Shown here piece by piece: positions 42,864 through 50,868 of a stretch of 64,000 nt of DNA. This DNA is from JAGNHB01 sp964436005. GTDB taxonomy: Bacteria > Acidobacteriota > JAAYUB01. The notes beneath the pieces are model-generated. The model worked only from the letters and a program-made list of their open reading frames with translations. It was not told where the DNA came from and searched no databases. Position numbers and translations under genes: made by a program. The DNA lies in contig CAYTBK010000006.1 in NCBI GenBank assembly GCA_964436005.1, positions 1 through 64,000 on the forward strand, given 5' to 3'. The first letter of the stretch is position 1. The number at the start of each line of letters is the position of its first letter.

Positions 42864-45065
42864 TTAGAGGTGCTTCTTGACCACCTCGATCACTTCGGGC
42901 AGGTCCATGCCGATCTTCTGCAGGTGCTCGATGGTGGGGATGCCGTTCGGGGTCCAGCCGCGGCGCTTGTAGACGGCGTCCAGCAGCAGGTCGTACTGCT
43001 TCACGCGGTACTCGCGCATGATCTTCACCTTCTCGGCGGAGGTCAGGCCGGCGGGTTCGATGCCGACTTTCTCCCGAAGCTGCTTGTCGTAGCGCTCCGC
43101 CCGGGACTCGTATTCCTCCACGGTCACCGGGCCCTGGGAGCGGTAGGGCGGGATGTCGTGCTCGCGCTTGCCCTTGCCGAGGCGTAGGCAGAGGGTCTTC
43201 TGGAAGTTGTACACCCGCTCGGACTGCCGGATGATCTCGTCCTTGGCGATGTTGGCCCCGGTGATGGCGTTGAAGATGTCCACGTAGTTCTGCACGTGCT
43301 CGGGGACCTTGGCCGGCTCGGAGGTCTGGGCGTTGTCGGGCGGCTCGATGTCGTTCCAGGGCAGCTTGCACAGGCCCTGCAGGCCGAACCAGGTGCGGAA
43401 CATGGGGAAGTAGTGGAGGGCTTCCGCCTTGGCCTCGAAGGTGGGGATGTGGTTGTTGACCATGTCCATGAAGATCAGCCAGGCCTCGTCGTGCTGGGGC
43501 CCTTTCAGGGCCATGGCGTAGCCGCCCTGCTGGGCCAGGGATTCCTTGGAGACGTACTCGGAGTACTCCAGGCCCTTGCACTCCATGCCGATGTCCTGCA
43601 GGAAGGCCGGGTCGGCGCCGAAGTGCTCGGCGAAGTATTTCTTCATGTAGCGGATGCCCTTGCCGGCGATGAGGCCGAAGCCCTCGCCCCGGGAGATCCG
43701 GTGCAGGAGCTCCAGCCCGGCCTCGTGGTTGCCCCAGGTGAAGTCCAGCCCGCCGGTGCGCTCCGGGTTGAGGATGCCGTTCTCCCAGCACTCCATGACG
43801 AAGGCCAGCAGGGTGCCGAAGGAGATGGTGTCCAGGCCGTAGGTGTCGCAGTAGAAGTTGATCTCCATGACGGCCCGGGCGTCGAAGATGGCGGGCATGG
43901 ACCCGCAGCCGGCCACGGTCTCGTACTCGGGGCCGTCGATGGTCACCCGGTGGCCCTTGTAGGGGCCGGAGCTGAGTTCGAAGCCGTCGGCGGCCTTGGC
44001 GCAGGCCATGGTGCAGCCGAACCAGCAGCCGTCGGGCAACCCGTGGGTGACCAGTTTGACGAATTCGGCCGACGCGAGGCGGGGCGCGTCGGGGTGGGAC
44101 CCGTACTTGTGGTTCTTGGTGGGCAGCAGGTCGTACTCGTCCATGATCTCGGTGAGGTGGGCCGTGCCGATCTCGCGCATGCGGCACTGCTGGTCGTCGT
44201 AGCTGATGATCTCCTTGTGCAGGCGCAGGCCGGTCTTCTGCAGCTTGGCCAGGTCGCTGGGGTTGTTGGAGCTGGCGGTCATGCCGGAGTACTTCACCAC
44301 CAGGGCCTTGATCTTCTTGTCGCGGAAGACGGTGCCCGTGCCGCCGCGGCCGGCCTGCTTGAGGCGGGCCACCTTGCGGCGCTTGTCGTAGAAGGAGAAG
44401 TTCAGGCAGCCGATCCAGGCGTGGTTGGCCCCGGTGCCGGCCGACACGGAAGAGATGAACTGCTTGCCGGCCTCGTTCTCGGCGAACATCTCCACCATCT
44501 GCTCGGCCAGGACGTGGCTGTCCACCGCCTCGCCGGGCGCCTCGAAGATCTGGATCAGGCCCTTGTCGCCGTCGACGAAGATGATGACCTCCCCGTCGGC
44601 CTTGCCGGTCAGGGCCAGGGCGTCGAAACCGGAAAATTTCAAATAGGGTCCGAAATAACCACCCACGTTGCAGTCGACGGGAATTCCGGTCTGCGGGGAA
44701 ATGGTGGTGACGATGGTCTTGCCCGAGCCGGGGTAGTTGGTGTTGCCGCAGAGGGGCCCGAAACCCATGGAGAGCACGTTCTCGGGGCTGTCCCAGCGGG
44801 TGTTCTCGGTGGTGCCGTCCCACAGCATCCGCAGGGCGAAGCCCTTGCCGCCGATGAACTTTTCCTTCGTCTGTTCGGAGACGGGAAGTTCCGAGATCCG
44901 GTTGGCGCCGAGGTCGATGTGCAGGGAGCGCATGTTGTAGCCGCGGCTCAGCGGGCGCAGTTCGTAGGAGTATTCGGCCAGCAGCCGGTGGGCGGCCTTC
45001 ATGCCGGCGATGTCGAAGTGGAGGCGGGTGTTTTCGGGTATGGTGACGGGAGTGGCGCAGGTCAT
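42864..45065 (-). CDS. Tungsten/molybdenum aldehyde:ferredoxin oxidoreductase family catalytic subunit
   Basis: A 733-residue AOR-family enzyme, which would oxidise aldehydes (or a related substrate) at a bis-pterin W/Mo centre. After a 44-residue N-terminal extension, the AOR N-domain starts MRSLHIDLGANRISELPV and has GGKGFALRMLWD and the pterin-binding CGNTNYPGSGKTIVTTISPQTG. The [4Fe-4S] ligands appear as DGCWFGCTMACAKAADG (C-x3-C-x3-C, against C-x2-C-x3-C in Pyrococcus AOR), with a further Cys in GLQGLCKLPW. I chose the ATG at 45065 because AGGAGG is 7 nt upstream; one at 45071 overlaps the ferredoxin stop. Co-transcribed with the ferredoxin gene. Confidence 0.9.
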   Translation of the reverse strand: MTCATPVTIPENTRLHFDIAGMKAAHRLLAEYSYELRPLSRGYNMRSLHIDLGANRISELPVSEQTKEKFIGGKGFALRMLWDGTTENTRWDSPENVLSMGFGPLCGNTNYPGSGKTIVTTISPQTGIPVDCNVGGYFGPYLKFSGFDALALTGKADGEVIIFVDGDKGLIQIFEAPGEAVDSHVLAEQMVEMFAENEAGKQFISSVSAGTGANHAWIGCLNFSFYDKRRKVARLKQAGRGGTGTVFRDKKIKALVVKYSGMTASSNNPSDLAKLQKTGLRLHKEIISYDDQQCRMREIGTAHLTEIMDEYDLLPTKNHKYGSHPDAPRLASAEFVKLVTHGLPDGCWFGCTMACAKAADGFELSSGPYKGHRVTIDGPEYETVAGCGSMPAIFDARAVMEINFYCDTYGLDTISFGTLLAFVMECWENGILNPERTGGLDFTWGNHEAGLELLHRISRGEGFGLIAGKGIRYMKKYFAEHFGADPAFLQDIGMECKGLEYSEYVSKESLAQQGGYAMALKGPQHDEAWLIFMDMVNNHIPTFEAKAEALHYFPMFRTWFGLQGLCKLPWNDIEPPDNAQTSEPAKVPEHVQNYVDIFNAITGANIAKDEIIRQSERVYNFQKTLCLRLGKGKREHDIPPYRSQGPVTVEEYESRAERYDKQLREKVGIEPAGLTSAEKVKIMREYRVKQYDLLLDAVYKRRGWTPNGIPTIEHLQKIGMDLPEVIEVVKKHL

Positions 45066-45067
45066 GG

Positions 45068-45463
45068 TCATTCCTCCTCGGTGACGATTTCGAGCGCCCC
45101 GGCCGGGCACTTCTTGGCGCAGGCGCCGCAGGCGATGCACTTGAACGGGTTTTCCAGGCCGTCGTCGTGCATCATGGCGCCGATGGGGCAGACCGCCACG
45201 CAAGCCAGGCAGCCCACGCAGGTCTTCTTGGAGAGGAGGGGAACGCCCTGTTTGCTCACGGTGAGCGCCACCACGGGGCACTCCGCCACGCAGAGGCGGC
45301 ACTTCTGGTCGCATACGGTCATCTTCCAGCCGTCGCCTTCGGCGGTGATGCGGATGGCCGAACGCTGGGGGGAATCCACCTTGAAGAAGGTGGTGGAGCA
45401 CACGGTCATGCAGGCGCCGCAACCGGTGCATTTCTCGGGATAGGTTTTCAAACGTTTTACCAC
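45068..45463 (-). CDS. Four-cluster ferredoxin, electron-transfer subunit of the AOR
   Basis: A 131-residue protein with four [4Fe-4S] motifs: CTGCGACMTVC, CDQKCRLCVAECP, CVGCLACVAVCP and CIACGACAKKCP. The arrangement resembles AorA, the polyferredoxin subunit of Aromatoleum AOR, which can stack into electron-conducting filaments; whether that occurs here is unknown, and no FAD subunit (AorC) is encoded nearby. I chose GTG at 45463 because GGAGGAGG is 8 nt upstream; TTG at 45481 overlaps that site. It precedes the AOR gene by 2 nt. Confidence 0.88.
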   Translation of the reverse strand: MVKRLKTYPEKCTGCGACMTVCSTTFFKVDSPQRSAIRITAEGDGWKMTVCDQKCRLCVAECPVVALTVSKQGVPLLSKKTCVGCLACVAVCPIGAMMHDDGLENPFKCIACGACAKKCPAGALEIVTEEE

Positions 45464-45492
45464 AGCGGAGTCCTCCTCCAAAAAGTCGGCCG

Positions 45493-45522
45493 ATTATAGA
45501 TGACGAGACCGTGAAATGTCAA
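45493..45522 (-). promoter_or_regulatory. Strong sigma-70-type promoter of the ferredoxin-AOR operon
   Basis: Minus strand TTGACA (45522-45517), 18-nt spacer, TATAAT (45498-45493): both hexamers are perfect consensus. Predicted start near 45486 leaves a short leader of about 23 nt with the GGAGGAGG ribosome site. This is the best-matching promoter seen in the window. Confidence 0.85.
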
Positions 45523-45685
45523 AGAAACCGGGGGGTGGGCGAAGGAAATGACGTGATCGTCAATCGCAAGAAAAAAAGGGAGATCGATGATCAGTCGGTC
45601 AGATGGACATTCGCGGGAGCATTTTTTGGCGATCTCCCCGCCGGAAAACGAAAACCGATGCAGCCGGACCCCTTTCCTCGGGAGG

Positions 45686-46660
45686 CTATCGAGCCTTGGC
45701 CGATGGGGGGAAAGAACGGTGGCGGGAAAAGGAGAGCACCCGCTGCACGGTGGCGAAGCCCGCGCGCTCGTACCAGTCGCGGGCCTTCTGGTTGGCGACG
45801 GTCACGGAAAGGCCGATGTGGTCGTCGGGCCGGTTGTGGCGGACCGATTCCATGGCCCGGGCGAGCAGGGCTTTGCCGATGCCCAGGGACTGGAAACCGG
45901 GCGCCACGGCGATCTGCGGGATGAAGGACGAGGCCGGGGAGATCCGGGTCACCAGGGCCATCCCGGCCACGTCGTCTCCGGCCCAGGCCGTCCAGGAACA
46001 CTCCGGCTGCACGCTGCCGCAGCCGGCGGTCAGGACCAGTTGCTGGAGGAGCTTTCCGCAGCCCTCCGCCGACAGGTAGAGCGCGGAGACGTCGCGGTCG
46101 GGGTGGCCGACGTAGCTGGCCGCCAGGGCGCGGGCGAGAGCGTTTTCATGGGCGAGGTCGAAGGGAAGTAGGCGGATGCCGGGCGGCAGGGGGGGGGCGG
46201 CCGGCGGGACGACGGGGGCGGCGCGCATGAACACCCTTTCCACGACGGCGAAGCCCCGGGCGCGCAGGGTTTCCTCCACCGCCGCGGAAGGTTCGGGCGG
46301 GAAGAGCATCTGCCCCTCCACGGCGGGGGACAGGTCCACCGTCGGGTCTTCCAGCAGGCGCGACAGGAGCTGCGCGGGCCCGTCGGCGGCGCGGGCGGCG
46401 GGGGAGAAGTACAGGAGCAGCAGGCGCCTTTCCTCGGCGGCGACGTGAACACCGTAGCCTTCGCAGGACAGGCCCGACATCAGGCTGAAACCCTGTAGCA
46501 GGGCCGTCGTGAAGAGGTAGAAGAAGATGTCGCGGCAAGGACCGAAATCCCATTCCAGCCGGGTTTCCCACTCGCGGGCCTCTTCGTCGAGCAGTTGGCT
46601 GAACGCCCGGAGCGAGATGGACGGCAGGGGCTGGATGTGGGGCGGGGCCAGGAAAGTCAT
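45686..46660 (-). CDS. GNAT-family N-acetyltransferase
   Basis: A 324-residue protein. The C-terminal 150 residues form a GNAT domain: IRLLPFDLAHENALARALAASYVGHPDRD, FIPQIAVAPGFQSLGIGKALLARAMESV (the acetyl-CoA loop, Q-x-x-G-I-G-K) and VTVANQKARDWYERAGF. The N-terminal half, with an early helix and AEERRLLLLYFSPAARAADGP, resembles a second degenerate GNAT-like unit. Acceptor unknown. Its ATG overlaps the PilZ stop (ATGA), so the two are coupled. Confidence 0.8.
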   Translation of the reverse strand: MTFLAPPHIQPLPSISLRAFSQLLDEEAREWETRLEWDFGPCRDIFFYLFTTALLQGFSLMSGLSCEGYGVHVAAEERRLLLLYFSPAARAADGPAQLLSRLLEDPTVDLSPAVEGQMLFPPEPSAAVEETLRARGFAVVERVFMRAAPVVPPAAPPLPPGIRLLPFDLAHENALARALAASYVGHPDRDVSALYLSAEGCGKLLQQLVLTAGCGSVQPECSWTAWAGDDVAGMALVTRISPASSFIPQIAVAPGFQSLGIGKALLARAMESVRHNRPDDHIGLSVTVANQKARDWYERAGFATVQRVLSFSRHRSFPPSAKAR

Positions 46661-47046
46661 TCTTCCTGGAAGGCTTCGGCCAGGTAATTCAGGATGGCGT
46701 CCTGGAACTTGGCGTCGAGACCGAGGAACTGGACACCGATGCGGTACGTTCCGTCGGCGGCATTCTTAACGCAATGCATGACTTCGCCGAGGATCTTGAG
46801 CGGCTTCCCCTCGAAGCAGGCGGAATCCGGGCTGTTCATGTAGCGGGCCCAGTCCTTGAGCTCGATCTGCAGCTTGAGCACTGTGCCCTGGGGAATGCTC
46901 TTCGGGCTTTCGAACTGGATCCCCCCGGGGGACATGTCGCGGGCCTGGGCGGAATTCTCGGCGAAAAGGTCCTTCGGTATGGCCATCTCCCGATAGCGAA
47001 GCGTATCCCGGGTGGGGACGCGCAGGAACTTGCGTCTCTCTTTCAC
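46657..47046 (-). CDS. PilZ-domain protein
   Basis: A 129-residue protein that fits a single PilZ domain, a c-di-GMP receptor: N-terminal ERRKFLRVPTRDTLRYR (the RxxxR motif), then ARDMSPGGIQFES in place of the D/NxSxxG motif, and YRIGVQFLGLD. The conserved Arg pair and DMSPGG support c-di-GMP binding. The start is a GTG at 47046 with AGGAGAGG upstream. A promoter lies at 47127-47155. The function of the coupled acetyltransferase may be under c-di-GMP control; that is inference. Confidence 0.85.
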   Translation of the reverse strand: MKERRKFLRVPTRDTLRYREMAIPKDLFAENSAQARDMSPGGIQFESPKSIPQGTVLKLQIELKDWARYMNSPDSACFEGKPLKILGEVMHCVKNAADGTYRIGVQFLGLDAKFQDAILNYLAEAFQEE

Positions 47047-47126
47047 GGTCCTCTCCTAACGGAAAAAATCTGCACATTGCTACTACGTGACGATGACGGT
47101 ACGGTTTTCCTCTTGGAATAAGCGAT

Positions 47127-47155
47127 ATTCTAGCCGAGCCCCACCGACCATGCAA
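47127..47155 (-). promoter_or_regulatory. Sigma-70-type promoter of the PilZ-GNAT operon
   Basis: Minus strand TTGCAT (47155-47150), 17-nt spacer, TAGAAT (47132-47127). Transcription would start near 47120, about 75 nt before the GTG at 47046. Confidence 0.6.
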
Positions 47156-47294
47156 GTTTTATTGGGGGGCTCTCATCTTCCGCGGCCATTCCCCGGCGGG
47201 TGGCATTCTTTAGCTTAATGACAGGAAAGTCAATGGAAATATAATAAAGTTCCGCAGCATGAGGGCCGGGTTGCGACGCGGATCAAGTCGTGTC

Positions 47295-47323
47295 TTGACT
47301 TTTTCCGCTTCGTCTTCTACGAT
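47295..47323 (+). promoter_or_regulatory. Sigma-70-type promoter of the Lys-rich miniprotein gene
   Basis: TTGACT (47295-47300), 17-nt spacer, TACGAT (47318-47323). Start expected near 47330; GGAGGT and the ATG follow within about 20 nt. The nearby stretch from 47156 to 47294 shows nothing else. Confidence 0.6.
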
Positions 47324-47350
47324 TCGGGAAAATTCCTTTGGAGGTAGACA

Positions 47351-47455
47351 ATGGGAGAGAAAGCCCTTCCGAAGAAAGAAACGAAGAAGCCGGCCCAGAA
47401 ATCCTTGAAGGACAAGAGAAAGGAAAAACAGGAAAAGAAAAAGGAAAAGAAGTGA
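47351..47455 (+). CDS. 34-residue Lys/Glu-rich miniprotein
   Basis: A very small but well-equipped gene: promoter, GGAGGT 6 nt before ATG, and 34 codons ending TGA. The product starts MGEKALPKKETKKPAQKS and over 45% of residues are Lys, ending in K-E-K-K runs. Small proteins with a KKPAQK-(S/T)-LK-x-KR core are seen in many bacterial genomes with no assigned role; the charge suggests RNA or ribosome binding. It is convergent with the RNase III gene. Confidence 0.65.
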   Translation: MGEKALPKKETKKPAQKSLKDKRKEKQEKKKEKK

Positions 47456-47509
47456 ATTGACCGGGCGGGTTTTCCGGCCGCGCGCGGAAGGCCCGCCGAC
47501 ACACCTGTT

Positions 47510-48286
47510 TCAGGAGAGACCTTCTCCCGAGGGGCGAGCAGGCTCCGAGGGGGTGGAAGTTCCTTCCTCCTGCTCAGCCTCCAGGCTGGCGATGGCAGCC
47601 CGGGCCGCCAACTGCTGCGCCTCCTTCTTGGAGTTGCCCGTTCCTTCTCCCCGTTTTCGCTGCTCCACCCAGACCTCGACGGAGAACCGCTTGGCGTGCG
47701 GGGGCCCTTCCTCCTGCACGACGAGGTACTTCGGCATGTCCAGCCGCAGCCTGGCCGTCAGCTCCTGCAGGCCGGTCTTGGCGTCTTTGCGCTGGGGGGT
47801 GTTGATCTCGCGGTCGGCGAAGCTCTCCTGGAACAGGCTCACCACGAAGGATTTCGCGGCTTCCAGCCCGCCGTCCAGGTAGACGGCGGCGATCAGGGAT
47901 TCCAGGGCGTCGCACAGGATGTTCTTCTTCGCCGTGCCGCCCGTTTTCACCTCGCCCCGCCCGAGCAGGAGGAAGCGGCCCAGGTCCAACCTTTCGGCCA
48001 GGGGCAGCAGGTGGTCGGCACTGACCAGCCGGCTGCGCATGCGGGACAGGTCCCCCTCCGTGCTGCCCGGGAAACGGTCGAACAGCTGGGTGCTGATGAT
48101 GAAGTTGAGCACGGAGTCCCCGAGGAACTCCAGCGCCTCGTTGTGCGCCAGCCCCAGGTGCTGGTGCTCGTTGGCGAAGGAGCAATGGGTCAGGGCCCGG
48201 CGCAGGATGGCCAGGTCGCGGAATTCGTGCCCGGTGCGCCGGACGAGTTCCTGAAGGTGTTGGCGGTATTCGTTGGAGTTCAACAT
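47510..48286 (-). CDS. rnc: Ribonuclease III
   Basis: A 258-residue double-strand-specific endoribonuclease for rRNA and mRNA processing. The catalytic domain has the signature HNEALEFLGDSVLNFIISTQLF and the second acidic cluster DALESLIAAVYLDGG. The C-terminal dsRNA-binding domain contains TGLQELTARLRLDMPKYLVVQEEGPPHAKRFSVEVWV and SKKEAQQLAARAAI. Length fits the family plus a 20-residue Ser/Pro-rich tail. No Shine-Dalgarno precedes the ATG at 48286; the T-run of a terminator lies just upstream. Confidence 0.96.
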   Translation of the reverse strand: MLNSNEYRQHLQELVRRTGHEFRDLAILRRALTHCSFANEHQHLGLAHNEALEFLGDSVLNFIISTQLFDRFPGSTEGDLSRMRSRLVSADHLLPLAERLDLGRFLLLGRGEVKTGGTAKKNILCDALESLIAAVYLDGGLEAAKSFVVSLFQESFADREINTPQRKDAKTGLQELTARLRLDMPKYLVVQEEGPPHAKRFSVEVWVEQRKRGEGTGNSKKEAQQLAARAAIASLEAEQEEGTSTPSEPARPSGEGLS

Positions 48287-48290
48287 GGCG

Positions 48291-48329
48291 AAAAAAACAG
48301 GCGGGTTGCGGTGTGCACCGGAACCCGCC
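48291..48329 (-). terminator. Rho-independent terminator after the TPR gene
   Basis: Stem GGCGGGTT/AACCCGCC (48300-48307 with 48322-48329), an inner 5-bp extension, and a run of seven T on the minus strand. It lies between the TPR gene stop (48353) and the start of rnc, so rnc needs read-through or its own promoter. Confidence 0.75.
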
Positions 48330-48352
48330 CGAATTCTCCCGATCGAAGGGGG

Positions 48353-49234
48353 TTACTGGATGCCCAGCTCCGTCTTCGCGTCGGCGACGAGGGAATCGAT
48401 GGTCAGCGCCCCGGCCTTGTTGGCCTTCTGGAGCGCGCCGTAGACGATGTCCATCTTCTGCTTGGCGGACTCGGCCATCTGGCCGTTCAGGACGAAGGCC
48501 TTCGCGAAGGCGCGCAGGCTGTTCTCGTAGTCTTCGGTCTGCGCCAGGGCGTTGCCGAGGATCAGGTAGGAGTAGTCGTCCTTGGGGTTGATCTTGTTCG
48601 CTGCCTGGATGTCGGCGATGCACTGCTTGAGCATGTTCACCCGCTCTTCGTGCTGGCGGTCGCGGTCGAACTTCATGGCCATCTTGTAGTGGATGTCGCC
48701 CAGGCCGGCGAAGATCTGCCAGTTCATCTGGCCGATGAACAGGTCCCACTTGGTCTGGTCGGTGGTCTCGGGCTTGACGACGCCGGGCATGAAGCCCTTG
48801 GCCTTTTCATACATGTCGACGGCTTTCTGCAGTTCGTTCTTCTGATAGTACTTTTCCGCCAGGGTGATGGCGAACATGGGCACCTGATGGTCCGTCGGCG
48901 GCAGCTTTTCGATGGCCTTCAGGGAGTGCTCCTCGAATTTTTCGAAGTTTTCGAGCTTCTGGTAGACGGCGATGCCGACCAGGTGAACCTTGGGCACTTC
49001 GGCAGAATCCGCGTATTTCACCAGGTAGTCCTCGACGAGAACGGCCACGTCCTGGGCCGAACCCTGGTTTTGCTGAATCTGCAGGTAGCCCTGCTGGATC
49101 TTCTGCAGCATTTCGATGCGCGGATCGATCTGGGGCTGGGCGGGGGCTTTGGCGTCTTTTTTCTTGTCCGCGGCCAGGGCCGGAAGAACGAAGGCGAGGC
49201 AAAGCACGAGGGAGAGAAGAAGCAGTCTTTTCAT
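48353..49234 (-). CDS. Exported tetratricopeptide-like protein
   Basis: A 293-residue protein with a signal peptide (MKRLLLLSLVLCLAFVLPALAA). After a Lys-rich linker it consists of helical pairs of TPR type: VAVLVEDYLVKYADSAEV, FAITLAEKYYQKNELQKAVDMYEKAKGF and NPKDDYSYLILGNALAQTEDYENSLRAFAKAF. It is probably a periplasmic scaffold. The ATG at 49234 has GGAGGA 4 nt before it; the open frame further upstream is not protein-like. Confidence 0.8.
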   Translation of the reverse strand: MKRLLLLSLVLCLAFVLPALAADKKKDAKAPAQPQIDPRIEMLQKIQQGYLQIQQNQGSAQDVAVLVEDYLVKYADSAEVPKVHLVGIAVYQKLENFEKFEEHSLKAIEKLPPTDHQVPMFAITLAEKYYQKNELQKAVDMYEKAKGFMPGVVKPETTDQTKWDLFIGQMNWQIFAGLGDIHYKMAMKFDRDRQHEERVNMLKQCIADIQAANKINPKDDYSYLILGNALAQTEDYENSLRAFAKAFVLNGQMAESAKQKMDIVYGALQKANKAGALTIDSLVADAKTELGIQ

Positions 49235-49417
49235 GGGTCCTCCAGGGGAGCAAATTAGGGGCCGGGGCGCATGGAATCGACATCTGTCAGGTAAGTCGCG
49301 ACCAGCTTGCCCAGTCATAAAGAGTAAAGTATAGGGCAGGGGTTTCATTCATTCAAGCGAAAATTGGAACAAAGCTTTGGCGTTGACTTCCATCGGCAGA
49401 TGCTCAAGAATGGGGCC

Positions 49418-50854
49418 ATGACAAACGTCAAGCTCAGCATTCTCATGCCGGTTTACAACGAGGAAGGCACCGTCGACACCGTGGCCGATCTCGTTTTCGA
49501 GGCGCCCTTGCCGGAGGGGATGGAGCGGGAGCTCGTCATCGTCGACGACGGCTCTCGCGACAGAACGGCGGCGGTGCTCTCCGAGATCGAGGCCCGCTAC
49601 GCCCCCCGCTGCCGGGTCATCCGGCTGCAGGGCAACCGGGGCAAGGGGGCCGCCCTGGCGGCGGCGGTGGAGGCCGCGACGGGCGACATCTGCGTCATCC
49701 AGGACGCCGACCTCGAATACGAGCCCCGCGAGTACGCCCGGTTGCTGCGGCCCATCCTGCAGGGCGACGCCGACGCCGTCTTCGGATCCCGTTTCACCCC
49801 TTCCGAGTACCGCCGGGTGATCTACTATTGGCACGCCCTGGGCAACCGGTTCCTGACTTCGCTGTCGAACATGTGCACGAACCTGAACCTGACCGATGCG
49901 GCCACCTGCTACAAGGTCGTCAAGTCTTCCTTGCTGAAATCCATCCCTATCCGCTCGAAGGGGTTCGCGGTGGAGATGGAGCTGACGGCCAAGCTGGCCA
50001 AGCGGGGCTGCGCCATCTACGAGGTCCCCATCTCCTACCGCGGCCGGACCTATGCGGAAGGGAAGAAGGCCGGCTGGTGGGACGGGATCAAGTCGCTGCT
50101 CACCATATTGAAGTATAAAGTGCTGGACGACGCCTACTCGGAAAAGTGGGGAGAGTCCATCCTGCACCGGCTCGAGCAGACGAGGCGCTTCAACGGTTGG
50201 ATGTTCGGCCGCATCCGCCGCTGGGTGGGGGAACGGGTGCTGGAAACCGGCAGCGGGATCGGCAACCTGACCCGCTTCTTCGTCGGGCGCCGCTCCCTCT
50301 GCGCCACGGACGTCGACCCGCACTACATCGAGGTGCTGCGCAACCGTTTCGGGGCCCGGCGCAACGTCCGGGTCGAGCGGCTCGACATCACCCGGGCCGA
50401 AGACTTCCATTTCGTGGAGGCCGCCTGCGACACGGTCATCTGCCTGAACGTGCTGGAACACGTGGACGACGACCTGGCGGCGCTGCGGAACATCCGCAGC
50501 GCCCTGGCGCCCGGGGGGCGGCTGATCCTCCTGGTCCCGCGGGGGGAGTGGCTCTACGGTTCCCTGGACCGGGTTCTGGAGCACCGCCGCCGCTACTCGC
50601 CCGCCCAGGTCCGGGAACTCCTGGCCAAGGCCGGAATGAAATTAATCCGTACCATTTCCTTCAACAAGATCGGGGTGCCGGCCTGGTTCTTCAACGGCCG
50701 GGTGATCCGGCGGACGAGGTTCGGCAAGTACCAGTTGAAGATCTTCGATTCCCTGATCTGGCTCTGGCGGTTGGTGGACTGCATCCCGGGCCTGCCCGGC
50801 CTCTCCGTCATCGCCGTGGCGGAGCGGGACGACCGGCCGGGCGGCGCCGACTGA
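49418..50854 (+). CDS. GT2 glycosyltransferase - SAM methyltransferase fusion
   Basis: A 478-residue bifunctional protein. Residues 5-225 are a dolichol-phosphate-mannose-synthase-like GT2: LSILMPVYNEEGTVDTVADLV, IVDDGSRDRTA, GKGAALAAAVEAATGDICVIQDADLEY (DAD metal site) and EVPISYRGRTYAEGKKAGWWDGIK. Residues about 250-420 are a class I methyltransferase: VLETGSGIGNLTRFF (motif I), CATDVDP and VICLNVLEHVDDD. A C-terminal hydrophobic stretch follows. Stand-alone versions of both enzymes are common; the fusion suggests one acceptor is glycosylated and methylated. Start at 49418 is uncertain (ATG 24 nt earlier also in frame). Confidence 0.85.
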   Translation: MTNVKLSILMPVYNEEGTVDTVADLVFEAPLPEGMERELVIVDDGSRDRTAAVLSEIEARYAPRCRVIRLQGNRGKGAALAAAVEAATGDICVIQDADLEYEPREYARLLRPILQGDADAVFGSRFTPSEYRRVIYYWHALGNRFLTSLSNMCTNLNLTDAATCYKVVKSSLLKSIPIRSKGFAVEMELTAKLAKRGCAIYEVPISYRGRTYAEGKKAGWWDGIKSLLTILKYKVLDDAYSEKWGESILHRLEQTRRFNGWMFGRIRRWVGERVLETGSGIGNLTRFFVGRRSLCATDVDPHYIEVLRNRFGARRNVRVERLDITRAEDFHFVEAACDTVICLNVLEHVDDDLAALRNIRSALAPGGRLILLVPRGEWLYGSLDRVLEHRRRYSPAQVRELLAKAGMKLIRTISFNKIGVPAWFFNGRVIRRTRFGKYQLKIFDSLIWLWRLVDCIPGLPGLSVIAVAERDDRPGGAD

Positions 50855-50868
50855 CGCCCGAACGGGCT

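Noticed and set aside
47462..47500. Hairpin GGCGGG...CCCGCC between the miniprotein gene and rnc
   Set aside because: Interrupted stem and no T-run on either strand; too weak to call a terminator.
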